NCBI GenBank assembly: GCA_021803105.1
Contig: JAJZMC010000001.1
Coordinates: 1 to 64,000 of the forward strand
Direction: 5' to 3'
DNA length: 64,000 nucleotides
Origin: a bacterium
Lineage (GTDB): Bacteria > Patescibacteriota > Saccharimonadia > Saccharimonadales > UBA4665
The position numbers and the translations under genes were made by a program. Positions within the stretch are counted from its first letter, which is position 1; each line of letters begins with the position of its first letter. Below the pieces are notes generated by a model that made no database searches, had not been told where the DNA came from, and saw only the letters and a program-made list of their open reading frames with translations. This document shows positions 9,022 through 16,113 of this stretch, in pieces.

Positions 9022-9557
9022 ATACCAAACCACTCTATAATATAATCAATAATTGACATTTTAGTATCTTCTAAAGGTATTATAGTGGCTAACATTTTAG
9101 TTATCTCAGGTATTTTTTCATGTTTTACATAAAGAATGACACTAGGTGAAAATCTTTTTATAGGCAAAAAAGAAAGACTACTGTGATAAAGATCTACTTC
9201 TCTTATTGAATATGACTTAAAAAGTGCTAATTGATATGTGTGATTCCCGATTTTAAAATTCTGACTAGATACAGCAAAATTTATAATTTTTGGCTTTTTT
9301 AAACCATATAATACTAAAGTTATTAAACCAATTAATATAACAATTATCGTAATAACGTCTTTAGTTAAAAAATAAAGAAGACTACTGATGACGAAAGCTA
9401 CCAAGATAAGCTCTAAATACCAAGTTATTGACTTATTATGTAGAGGAAACTCCAAATCTTGCCAGGAAATAACAGCCAGATCATTTACTGATTGCGTCTC
9501 ATTACTAGATACATCATTCTTATCTTGTTGGTAATAAGTTATATTTTCTTCATTCAT
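9018..9557 (-). CDS. Membrane protein with two adjacent helices, unknown function
   Basis: 179 residues. A polar N-terminus with a 'VISWQDLEFP' segment precedes two close hydrophobic helices (about 48-66 and 69-86). A soluble tail of about 90 residues follows and looks beta-rich, somewhat like bacterial PH-type membrane proteins. This layout is common in CPR genomes but has no firm functional name. A minus-strand -10 (TACAAT, 9572-9567) ends 9 nt before the ATG. It is divergent from the gene at 9601 with only 43 bp between. Confidence 0.7.
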   Translation of the reverse strand: MNEENITYYQQDKNDVSSNETQSVNDLAVISWQDLEFPLHNKSITWYLELILVAFVISSLLYFLTKDVITIIVILIGLITLVLYGLKKPKIINFAVSSQNFKIGNHTYQLALFKSYSIREVDLYHSSLSFLPIKRFSPSVILYVKHEKIPEITKMLATIIPLEDTKMSIIDYIIEWFGI

Positions 9558-9566
9558 TCTAGTACT

Positions 9567-9593
9567 ATTGTAAGCTATATTTGCTAATATAAT
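9567..9593. promoter_or_regulatory. Divergent leaderless-type -10 boxes in a 43-bp intergenic region
   Basis: Minus-strand TACAAT (9572-9567) ends 9 nt before the ATG at 9557. Plus-strand TATAAT (9588-9593) ends 7 nt before the ATG at 9601. There is no room for conventional 5' leaders, and each gene's -35 region lies near or within the other promoter. Confidence 0.55.
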
Positions 9594-9600
9594 TAACAGA

Positions 9601-10821
9601 ATGATTAAAAAAGTTTGGTTTATTAACTTTTTAAAAGAGAATGTATTATTTATCTTACCGACTATTATCTTATCATTTATTCTAATTACAGATTTCCTAA
9701 CACAAAACGGTCAGCAATTTTCTGAATTAGCTAATTCATTTTTGCATTTTAAGCTATATTTTCTTCATCCAATTGGTGGCGTTGGTCAAGATCCAATATT
9801 TTATCATAATAAAATCTATTGGGGAGAAGGATTATTTCCAGCAATAACTCTAATTCCTTTTATAGGATTATTTAACATTTTCCACCTATTTTTTTATCAG
9901 GGTTTTCTTCAATGGATTTTAGTAATTATTACTTTAATTGTCATTAAAAAAATTTGTCAAAAAATAGGATTTTCTAATAAAGATAGCCTGTTTCTATCAA
10001 TCATTTTTTTACTAGGCACTGTCTACATTGGAGTAGCTAGTGTTTCAAGTAGCTGGTTTTTTGCTCAGGTTATTACAACCTTACTAGTATTTTTAGCATT
10101 ATCTGAATTTCTTGATAAAAAAAGATGGTGGTTACTAGGTATTTTGTCGTCATTATTATTTATTACTCGAGCCACTGCCGCTGGTATTATCGTTTTTTTA
10201 TTTTTAGAAATTATTACTGAAAAAAAGATCACTTTAAAACTAAAACCAATACTACAACTCTTATTACCGTTTAGTGGAGCAATATTAATAATTGGCTTAT
10301 ATAATTTTTTCAGATTTAATAGTCCTTTTAATGGTGGCTATACGTATCAAGATATTTCAACAATATCTGCAGCTTCTAGATCGATTGGATTATTTAGTAT
10401 CAAACATATTCCATTTAATCTTTACCACGCCTTATTTGGTGCTCCTATTATTAACACATCGAGTAATTTACCTTGGCAAGCAGCTTATCCATTTATTAAG
10501 AATAATCCTTATGGTCTTAGTATTTTTATTACTTCACCATTCTTTCTCTATATTTTTTATCAAAAAAGATCTAGCTTTCAATCCAAAACTATAAAAAACT
10601 TAATTATAACTACTTTAATTATTGCTTTAGCTGTATTTTCTTATTACGGTGTAGGAATTTATCAATATGGTTATCGTTACTCACTCGATTTTTTACCAGA
10701 ACTTTTTTTGATTTTTCTACTACTTTACAAACAAAGAAATAAAAATCTAACTTTCGGATTTAAAGTCTTAGCTAGTGTTTCCATTGTCTTAAATTTTTAT
10801 TTACTCTTAACATTTTTATAA
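9601..10821 (+). CDS. Polytopic membrane protein, possible GT-C-type glycosyltransferase
   Basis: 406 residues with about nine to ten hydrophobic segments. The first periplasmic-side loop contains 'GVGQDPIFYHNKIYWGEG', and later loops contain 'RATAAG'. Size and topology resemble GT39/GT-C membrane glycosyltransferases of CPR bacteria, but a clear catalytic Asp-Asp/Glu loop is not obvious, so the call is by resemblance only. It is a single gene with a TATAAT box 7 nt before the ATG. The downstream region holds two tRNA genes on the other strand. Confidence 0.65.
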   Translation: MIKKVWFINFLKENVLFILPTIILSFILITDFLTQNGQQFSELANSFLHFKLYFLHPIGGVGQDPIFYHNKIYWGEGLFPAITLIPFIGLFNIFHLFFYQGFLQWILVIITLIVIKKICQKIGFSNKDSLFLSIIFLLGTVYIGVASVSSSWFFAQVITTLLVFLALSEFLDKKRWWLLGILSSLLFITRATAAGIIVFLFLEIITEKKITLKLKPILQLLLPFSGAILIIGLYNFFRFNSPFNGGYTYQDISTISAASRSIGLFSIKHIPFNLYHALFGAPIINTSSNLPWQAAYPFIKNNPYGLSIFITSPFFLYIFYQKRSSFQSKTIKNLIITTLIIALAVFSYYGVGIYQYGYRYSLDFLPELFLIFLLLYKQRNKNLTFGFKVLASVSIVLNFYLLLTFL

Positions 10822-10884
10822 TTGATTATTCACAAAACCTTAATTCAGTAAAAATCAGAATTATATCTTAAATTAGTAATAATC

Positions 10885-10977
10885 TGGCGGAGAGGGAGGG
10901 ATTCGAACCCTCGCGGAGAATTGCTTCCCCCTATCGATTTAGCAAACCGACCCCTTCAGCCTCTTGGGTACCTCTCC
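10885..10977 (-). tRNA. tRNA-Ser (GCT anticodon)
   Basis: 93 nt including an encoded CCA. The acceptor stem GGAGAGG pairs with CCTCTCC, followed by discriminator G and CCA. The anticodon loop TTGCTAA is closed by a 5-bp stem (TCGGT/ATCGA). A long variable arm and the T-arm GGTTCGAATCC identify a class II serine tRNA reading AGC/AGT codons. Confidence 0.95.
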
Positions 10978-11016
10978 GTATAATATTAATTAAATTATAA
11001 TTATACTACTTTTTTT

Positions 11017-11106
11017 TGGCGGAAGGGGAGGGATTCGAACCCTCGATAACATTGCTGCTACGCTGGTTTTCAAGACCAGTTCCATAAACCACTCGGACAC
11101 CCTTCC
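11017..11106 (-). tRNA. tRNA-Ser (TGA anticodon)
   Basis: 90 nt including an encoded CCA. The acceptor stem GGAAGGG pairs with CCCTTCC, discriminator G. The anticodon loop CTTGAAA is closed by CTGGT/ACCAG, giving anticodon TGA for TCN serine codons. It has a long variable arm. It lies 39 bp upstream of the other tRNA-Ser on the same strand; the two are probably cotranscribed. Confidence 0.95.
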
Positions 11107-11207
11107 AAAAAACAGATCTAATTACAGTAGTATTATATACAATAATCTCTAAAAAGTTTAACCAATATCTGTTGTATTTATTATGTTGTAAATAACAAGT
11201 ATTACCA

Positions 11208-11237
11208 TTGATATCTTTTAAAAAAATAAGGTATACT
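11208..11237 (+). promoter_or_regulatory. Promoter of the small heat-shock protein gene
   Basis: -35 TTGATA (11208-11213), an 18-nt spacer and -10 TATACT (11232-11237). It leaves a leader of about 50 nt ending in a GGAGGG ribosome site. I see no CIRCE element here, unlike at groES. Confidence 0.55.
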
Positions 11238-11292
11238 GCTTATAAGACAAAAATACAAAAATATTTACTATTAATTATTTTTTGGAGGGTAT

Positions 11293-11778
11293 ATGGCAAG
11301 AAGGAATCGCGACGACGATTTATTATTAGAAGAAGATGAATTAACAGCGGCATTTTTAGGAGATGATGATATGGTACCAAATAATCAAACCAACCAAAAT
11401 CAGCCTCAAAGTAATGTCCCAACAAACGACGAATGGGACGAAGATGAAAATGTACCAGGCCAACTTGCAGTTGATGTTTATGAAACCAGAGAAAAATTAT
11501 TTGTTAAAGCTAGAACTGCTGGTGTAAATAAAAATGAACTTGATGTTAGTATTTCTGATAATCAATTAACTATTAAAGGAACCTTAAGTGCTGGAGTAGA
11601 AGAAGGGGTAGAGAATTATTTCTTACAAGAATGTTATTGGGGAGAATTTTCTCGAACAATAGCCTTACCAGTACCAGTTAAAGAAGATGAAATTGAAGCC
11701 ATCCTAAAAGATGGTGTTTTAACTATTTCATTTGGTAAAGTAAAACAAGATACAATTAAAAAAATTCAAGTACTCTAA
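11293..11778 (+). CDS. Small heat-shock protein (Hsp20/alpha-crystallin family)
   Basis: 161 residues. An acidic, Asn/Gln-rich N-terminal arm (1-55) precedes the alpha-crystallin domain (about 56-150). That domain has the family strands 'LAVDVYETREKLFVKA', 'NQLTIKG' and 'ILKDGVLTISFGK'. It is an ATP-independent holdase for unfolding cytosolic proteins. GGAGGG lies 5 nt before the ATG. It is monocistronic, with a strong hairpin terminator. The usual C-terminal IxI motif is replaced by 'IKKIQVL'. Confidence 0.92.
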   Translation: MARRNRDDDLLLEEDELTAAFLGDDDMVPNNQTNQNQPQSNVPTNDEWDEDENVPGQLAVDVYETREKLFVKARTAGVNKNELDVSISDNQLTIKGTLSAGVEEGVENYFLQECYWGEFSRTIALPVPVKEDEIEAILKDGVLTISFGKVKQDTIKKIQVL

Positions 11779-11801
11779 AAACTAAAAATGAATGTTACGT
11801 T

Positions 11802-11830
11802 AAAAAAGACCGATCTCCTCGGTCTTTTTT
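11802..11830. terminator. Bidirectional terminator between hsp20 and the pilin array
   Basis: A 12-bp perfect stem: AAAAAAGACCGA (11802-11813) pairs with TCGGTCTTTTTT (11819-11830) around a 5-nt loop. A runs on one side and T runs on the other make it usable by both converging transcripts. Confidence 0.88.
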
Positions 11831-11853
11831 AATAGTTAAATATTATATATTTA

Positions 11854-12291
11854 TTAACCGTTTGTGGCTGCACCAGCAGCAGTGTTAATAACGTAATGAA
11901 CTATTACTTGGGCTAAAAGTACTATAATAAGACCGACAATGGCGTAAATTAAGGTGTTTTTTGCTCCTCCAACTTTATTTGAATCACCACCAGAGGTAAT
12001 ATACCTAAAGCCAGCGAATATAACCATAATTACAGCTATAATTCCTACTATAATTGAAAAAATATTTACAATTTGAGAAGCTAAACTACTAATATTAGTA
12101 CTTAATCCATTTTGTGGTTGACCACAACTCGAACTATTTGTACCAGTTGCATTATTTACTCCTGTACACAAACTTTGAGTAATAGTAGAAGATGCTAATG
12201 CTGTAGCAGCTAAAGCTGGCACGAAACCGGGAGCCATAATTCCTAAACTTATTACTGATAATAATACTAACCTTTTAATTTTTGCTATCAT
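11854..12291 (-). CDS. VirB2-like type IV secretion pilin, paralogue 6
   Basis: 145 residues. A signal-type N-terminal helix (about 6-32) is followed by a short Ser/Asn-rich segment with two Cys (LCTG, SCGQ). Two hydrophobic helices flank the family loop 'AGFRYITSGGDSNKVGGAKNTL' (given in two parts here: AGFRYITSGGD and SNKVGGAKNTL). This is the T4SS_pilin fold found widely in CPR genomes. It should be inserted in the cytoplasmic membrane and assembled by the neighbouring secretion genes. It is last in the array, 72 nt after paralogue 5, and shares 33 identical nt with it. Confidence 0.88.
   Translation of the reverse strand: MIAKIKRLVLLSVISLGIMAPGFVPALAATALASSTITQSLCTGVNNATGTNSSSCGQPQNGLSTNISSLASQIVNIFSIIVGIIAVIMVIFAGFRYITSGGDSNKVGGAKNTLIYAIVGLIIVLLAQVIVHYVINTAAGAATNG
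11997..12029. repeat. 33-nt stretch identical to 12486-12518 (pilin paralogues 6 and 5)
   Basis: The DNA coding the AGFRY-region helix of paralogue 6 is identical over 33 nt to the same region of paralogue 5. Flanking sequence is diverged, which suggests local gene conversion. Confidence 0.85.
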
Positions 12292-12363
12292 TTTAACCTT
12301 TCATTAAGCTTTAGTTAATTTATACTACAAAACCACTCATAAAATCAACACCTCTTTAAAAAA

Positions 12364-12753
12364 CTATGTAGAAGTTATAACAAAATGTACAATTACTTGG
12401 GCTAAAATTATAATTACTATACCGACAATGGCGTAAAGTAAAGTGTTTTTTGCTGAATTTACCTTATTAGCATCACCCGCAGAACTAATATACCTAAAGC
12501 CAGCGAATATAACCATAAACAAAACTATAACTCCAGCAATGTAAGATAAAATATTAATAACTGAGGCGACTAAACCGCCAGAACTCGTCAAATTTTTGCC
12601 AGAACAACTACTACCAAGTTCATTTGCACCTTTTAATGCTAGGTTAGTTGACGGACTATTATTGTTGCTACAAGCTAACACTAAAGAACTATTAGCTTGC
12701 AACAAACTAATACTAACTACAAATATAGATAATGTTAATATAAATAATCTCAA
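12364..12753 (-). CDS. VirB2-like type IV secretion pilin, paralogue 5
   Basis: 129 residues: an N-terminal signal-type helix, a Cys-containing polar segment (LACSNN, SSCSGK), then two helices around 'AGFRYISSAGDANKVNSAK'. The family motif is R/K-Y-x-x-S-x-G-D-x-x-K. It lies 4 nt after paralogue 4 in the same transcript. Its 3' half is nearly identical at DNA level to paralogue 4 and its middle to paralogue 6, so it is a mosaic. Confidence 0.88.
   Translation of the reverse strand: MRLFILTLSIFVVSISLLQANSSLVLACSNNNSPSTNLALKGANELGSSCSGKNLTSSGGLVASVINILSYIAGVIVLFMVIFAGFRYISSAGDANKVNSAKNTLLYAIVGIVIIILAQVIVHFVITST
12421..12483. repeat. 63-nt stretch identical to 12821-12883 (pilin paralogues 5 and 4)
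   Basis: Both copies code for the GDANKVNSAKNTLLYAIVG region. The 63 nt match exactly with an offset of 400 bp, while sequence on either side differs. This is consistent with recent duplication or gene conversion. Confidence 0.9.
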
Positions 12754-12757
12754 TTTT

Positions 12758-13159
12758 TTATCCTTTTAGATGATTAACTACATAGCCCACTATAGTATAT
12801 GTGGCGACAATAACTATAAGACCGACAATGGCGTAAAGTAAAGTGTTTTTTGCTGAATTTACCTTATTAGCATCACCCGCAGAGACAGCATATTTAATAC
12901 CAGAAATTATTATTATAACTACCGCCACTATACCTGCAACCTCAACAATTATTTTAACAATATTTCCTATCTGAACCGATATAGGATTAGTGTTTGATTG
13001 AGTCGAACTACTACTTGAAGGATTAGAACTACAAACAGCTGAAGAAGCAGCATTATTATTACAAACATTATTATAATTAAATGTGCCAGCTACAGCTAAA
13101 TCAGTTAATGACATCATAAAAATAAATAAACTTACTAAAAATATCGCTAATTTTCTCAT
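12758..13159 (-). CDS. VirB2-like type IV secretion pilin, paralogue 4
   Basis: 133 residues: a signal-type N-terminal helix (about 5-24), a Ser/Asn-rich spacer with two Cys, and two helices around 'SGIKYAVSAGDANKVNSAK'. Its start overlaps the stop of paralogue 3 by 4 nt (ATGA), so translation is coupled. It shares 63 identical nt with paralogue 5. The membrane pilin role is inferred from the family and the adjacent VirB4 operon. Confidence 0.88.
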   Translation of the reverse strand: MRKLAIFLVSLFIFMMSLTDLAVAGTFNYNNVCNNNAASSAVCSSNPSSSSSTQSNTNPISVQIGNIVKIIVEVAGIVAVVIIIISGIKYAVSAGDANKVNSAKNTLLYAIVGLIVIVATYTIVGYVVNHLKG

Positions 13160-13476
13160 TTCACGCTTCCTAAAACAAAAGCAACAATTGCTTCTGCTGA
13201 TATTGCAACAGCTAAACCAATTAGAGAATATAAGATTCCATCTTTAGCTTTAGTTACTTTTTGAGGATCACCACCAGAAACAATATACCTTACTCCTGAA
13301 ATTATTATAGATAATACAGCCAGTGAACCAATAATTCCAAAAACTATACTAAGTATCGTTTGAATTTCAGAACTAGAAGCAAGTGAAGTTGGACTATTTG
13401 CTCCAGGAAGAGAATTAGTACAAATATTATTACTACTATTGCATACAGTCGCTAAAACTTTATCTAGTATTATCAT
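13156..13476 (-). CDS. VirB2-like type IV secretion pilin, paralogue 3
   Basis: 106 residues, the shortest of the six. It lacks a clear cleavable signal helix: the start is 'MIILDKVLATVC'. After a polar stretch with two Cys (TVCN, NICT) come two helices around 'SGVRYIVSGGDPQKVTKAK'. It lies 7 nt after paralogue 2 and overlaps paralogue 4 by 4 nt. The missing leader peptide may mean a different insertion route or function from the others. Confidence 0.85.
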   Translation of the reverse strand: MIILDKVLATVCNSSNNICTNSLPGANSPTSLASSSEIQTILSIVFGIIGSLAVLSIIISGVRYIVSGGDPQKVTKAKDGILYSLIGLAVAISAEAIVAFVLGSVK

Positions 13477-13483
13477 AATTTCA

Positions 13484-14029
13484 TTATTTTATTAAATTAT
13501 TACCTATATAGGTTACTATTGCAATTGCACTAACTGCAATTATAAGTCCTACTAAAGCATAAAGGATTGTGCTTTGAGCCTTAGCTGAATTTTCTGGGTT
13601 ACCTTGACTGGTAACATAACGAAAAGCTGCAAATATAATAAAACCAACAGAAACTAATCCAGCAACACGTAATAAGTCATCAATAATAGCTAGAATTACT
13701 AATGGAATATCACTATTTGTGCTTTTACCACATCCGGTGCTATTAGGGGGATTGATAGATGATTTATTTCCTATAAAATTAAAACATATGCCACATTTGC
13801 TAACAGAACCCGTCTTAACTTTATAAGTATTAAGAAAGTAATACCACGGCTCTAAGCCAAAAAATGATGATGATTGGCAAAGCGACTTATTACTGGCTTG
13901 ACTAGTATTAAAAGTAGCTATAACCTTTGGCGCAATTGAATCGGCTGACGATATTTTCATTCCAAAAAATATTACAATTACTGTAAAAAAAAAGGTACTT
14001 ATTAACAATTTGTAAGAATTTTTTTTCAT
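13484..14029 (-). CDS. VirB2-like type IV secretion pilin, paralogue 2
   Basis: 181 residues, the longest. The N-terminal helix is at about 8-28. A central domain of about 85 residues contains five Cys (SLCQ, KCGIC, GCGK included), then two helices flank 'AAFRYVTSQGNPENSAKAQ'. The motif is changed here: GN replaces GD, and the usual Lys before the second helix is moved. It sits 6 nt after paralogue 1. Confidence 0.84.
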   Translation of the reverse strand: MKKNSYKLLISTFFFTVIVIFFGMKISSADSIAPKVIATFNTSQASNKSLCQSSSFFGLEPWYYFLNTYKVKTGSVSKCGICFNFIGNKSSINPPNSTGCGKSTNSDIPLVILAIIDDLLRVAGLVSVGFIIFAAFRYVTSQGNPENSAKAQSTILYALVGLIIAVSAIAIVTYIGNNLIK

Positions 14030-14035
14030 TACATT

Positions 14036-14557
14036 TTACTTTGCTTGACTTAGCAAACCTCCAGGTATAATAAATTGTAAAAAGGCATAAAGAAAAATAT
14101 ATACTAAAAGAGCAAGTATCGAATTTATTATTCTAGACTTTGCTTTGGCAGTCTTTTGAGGATCACCGGCTGACGCTGAATATTGGATACCTCCCATAAT
14201 AATAGAACCAATGACAACTAAAACAACTATACCAGATAATAAATTTATAGCTGGGTTTATATAATTAGATAATAAACAATTGCTTGTAGTCACACAACCA
14301 TTATTAGTTGATGAACTAGTTGATGGGCAAGCGTTATTAGTAGTTGTTTGAGATGATGGACATAATAAACATAAGTTTTGATTTTGACCATTACAACTAG
14401 GACAAGTACCAGAAGATTGGCTACAATTATTTGCATTAATTGTAGTTGCTATAACAATAGGTTTATTAATTAATGAAAAACCACTAAAATACAATGCAAC
14501 CATTAACATTACCGCTAAAAAGATTGCTATTTTTTTTCTAAATCTATTTTTTTTCAT
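14036..14557 (-). CDS. VirB2-like type IV secretion pilin, paralogue 1, Cys-rich
   Basis: 173 residues. A signal-type helix (about 12-38) is followed by a low-complexity Ser/Thr/Asn segment with eight Cys, including CPSC and CLLC pairs. Two helices then flank 'GGIQYSASAGDPQKTAKAK'. The Cys pairs suggest disulfides or metal binding outside the membrane. It is the first gene of the pilin transcript and divergent from the secretion operon across a 117-bp region. Confidence 0.85.
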   Translation of the reverse strand: MKKNRFRKKIAIFLAVMLMVALYFSGFSLINKPIVIATTINANNCSQSSGTCPSCNGQNQNLCLLCPSSQTTTNNACPSTSSSTNNGCVTTSNCLLSNYINPAINLLSGIVVLVVIGSIIMGGIQYSASAGDPQKTAKAKSRIINSILALLVYIFLYAFLQFIIPGGLLSQAK

Positions 14558-14659
14558 TTCTAATCATTATCTATAAAACTTATTTTGGTAACTATTATAC
14601 AATATATTCTATTAATCTATAGTATGATATTATTAATCTATAATAAACCAAAAAGTAGT

Positions 14660-14665
14660 TAAAAT
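14660..14665 (+). promoter_or_regulatory. -10 box of the secretion operon
   Basis: TAAAAT ends 9 nt before the ATG at 14675, with no Shine-Dalgarno sequence between. This fits the near-leaderless pattern seen at other transcript starts in the window. Confidence 0.4.
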
Positions 14666-14674
14666 ATTACCCAA

Positions 14675-16111
14675 ATGAAAAATAAAATAATAAGTTCTTT
14701 CTTCTTAACCATTTTAATGGTTTTTTTTGGTGTTGGCTTATTTCCAGTTTCTTCTAGTGCTACTTCTTCAATTACTATCGTTGATTATTCTTATGGACCA
14801 AAAGAAGAATCTATTCTTTATTCCACTGGTGGTAATAATGTCACGCAATATTCTCTTAATCGAAATCAAAAAACATGTTTACAAAATAATAATTCTAACA
14901 ATCACCCTGCATACTCTAATAACTCTAATAACATAACGGTGACATGTGGGACTAACGGGAATCCTGATACTATGACTCAAAGTTCTACTTTTGTAACATC
15001 TGCTCCTCAAACTATTGAACCAATATTTCCAGGAGCTATTGAAGGAAATTGGATTGATCACAGTACCTTATCTTTAGCTACATATATGAATTCCGGAATA
15101 ACTAGTCCACCAATAATCGGTCAATATTTTGATAACAAAATAGATTCCACTATGTCTTATCAATATCAAGGCAACTCTAGTGCTTGTTCCTCTCAAAGTC
15201 ATATTTTTTATAACAAATCTGTTAATACACCTAGTTACCAAAATGTATCTGTAAATGCTTCTAATTGGTATCTAGCATTATATAATACTGGAGGTATTAC
15301 AAACCAATCAAATAACCAAAGCTGTATAGAAACTATTGAACCAATTAATGCCTTTAGTAACACATCTAATTATAATGATTACTTCTCTTACACTAACTCT
15401 CAGACTATTTTTACTTCAGATAGAACAACAATGGCTTTTTCTTCTAGTACTCCTCAAAGTTTTAATACTGTTTATACTGCCAATCAAGCCTCTAACCCAG
15501 CTGATATAGTATGTAAAAGTACAATACAACCTAGTTATAAAAATGGAGCTATTACATCTGGGTGGCTTATTATCTCAGCTTCAGCAGGCGATGGTATTAA
15601 TAACGGAAACGGTAATCCTTTTACATCTGGGTGGCCAAATAATATACAAAACGCCACATTAGGAACAACTAGTGGTAACTGTAACAAATCTAATCCAATA
15701 AAAATTAATCTGTCAGATCCTACAATATCTGGTAAGCTTGCTTCACAACTCGCACCTACTAGTGCTAGTTCATCTTTAGGTGGTAGTAATACGGGTTCAT
15801 CAACCAGTAGTACACCAGCTCTTAGCTGTAACACTGGATTTAATCCATTAAATTATGTCTTATGTGCAATTGTCAAAGGATTAACTAGTTTAACTGTACA
15901 AGCTGATAATTTAATCAATAAATTACTCAATTTAGGTGTTTGTAATGGAAGTACATCAACCACACCCAATGCTATTTTCGGACAATGTAGTAATAATAAT
16001 GCTATATCGGCTGATTACTATACAGCTTGGAGTAGTTTTCGAAACATCGCATTAGGATTATTAGTGTTAATTGGTTTAATTATAATTATTGCTCAGGCAA
16101 TAAAAGGATAG
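14675..16111 (+). CDS. Secreted, membrane-anchored component of the type IV secretion-like operon
   Basis: 478 residues. A signal peptide (about 1-30, ending near SSATSS) is followed by a Ser/Asn/Thr-rich extracellular region with paired Cys. The C-terminal helix follows 'YYTAWSSFRNIALG' (about 450-475). That C-terminal block resembles the start of the conserved membrane core of CPR TrbL/VirB6-like proteins, whose remaining helices are encoded by the next gene 2 nt downstream. The protein may therefore be the extracellular half of a split TrbL/VirB6. A TAAAAT box ends 9 nt before the ATG. Confidence 0.75.
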   Translation: MKNKIISSFFLTILMVFFGVGLFPVSSSATSSITIVDYSYGPKEESILYSTGGNNVTQYSLNRNQKTCLQNNNSNNHPAYSNNSNNITVTCGTNGNPDTMTQSSTFVTSAPQTIEPIFPGAIEGNWIDHSTLSLATYMNSGITSPPIIGQYFDNKIDSTMSYQYQGNSSACSSQSHIFYNKSVNTPSYQNVSVNASNWYLALYNTGGITNQSNNQSCIETIEPINAFSNTSNYNDYFSYTNSQTIFTSDRTTMAFSSSTPQSFNTVYTANQASNPADIVCKSTIQPSYKNGAITSGWLIISASAGDGINNGNGNPFTSGWPNNIQNATLGTTSGNCNKSNPIKINLSDPTISGKLASQLAPTSASSSLGGSNTGSSTSSTPALSCNTGFNPLNYVLCAIVKGLTSLTVQADNLINKLLNLGVCNGSTSTTPNAIFGQCSNNNAISADYYTAWSSFRNIALGLLVLIGLIIIIAQAIKG

Positions 16112-16113
16112 CT

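Noticed and set aside
10292-10594. 100-codon plus-strand frame inside the membrane-protein gene at 9601
   Set aside because: Out-of-frame shadow of a hydrophobic gene; no start signal and no independent features.
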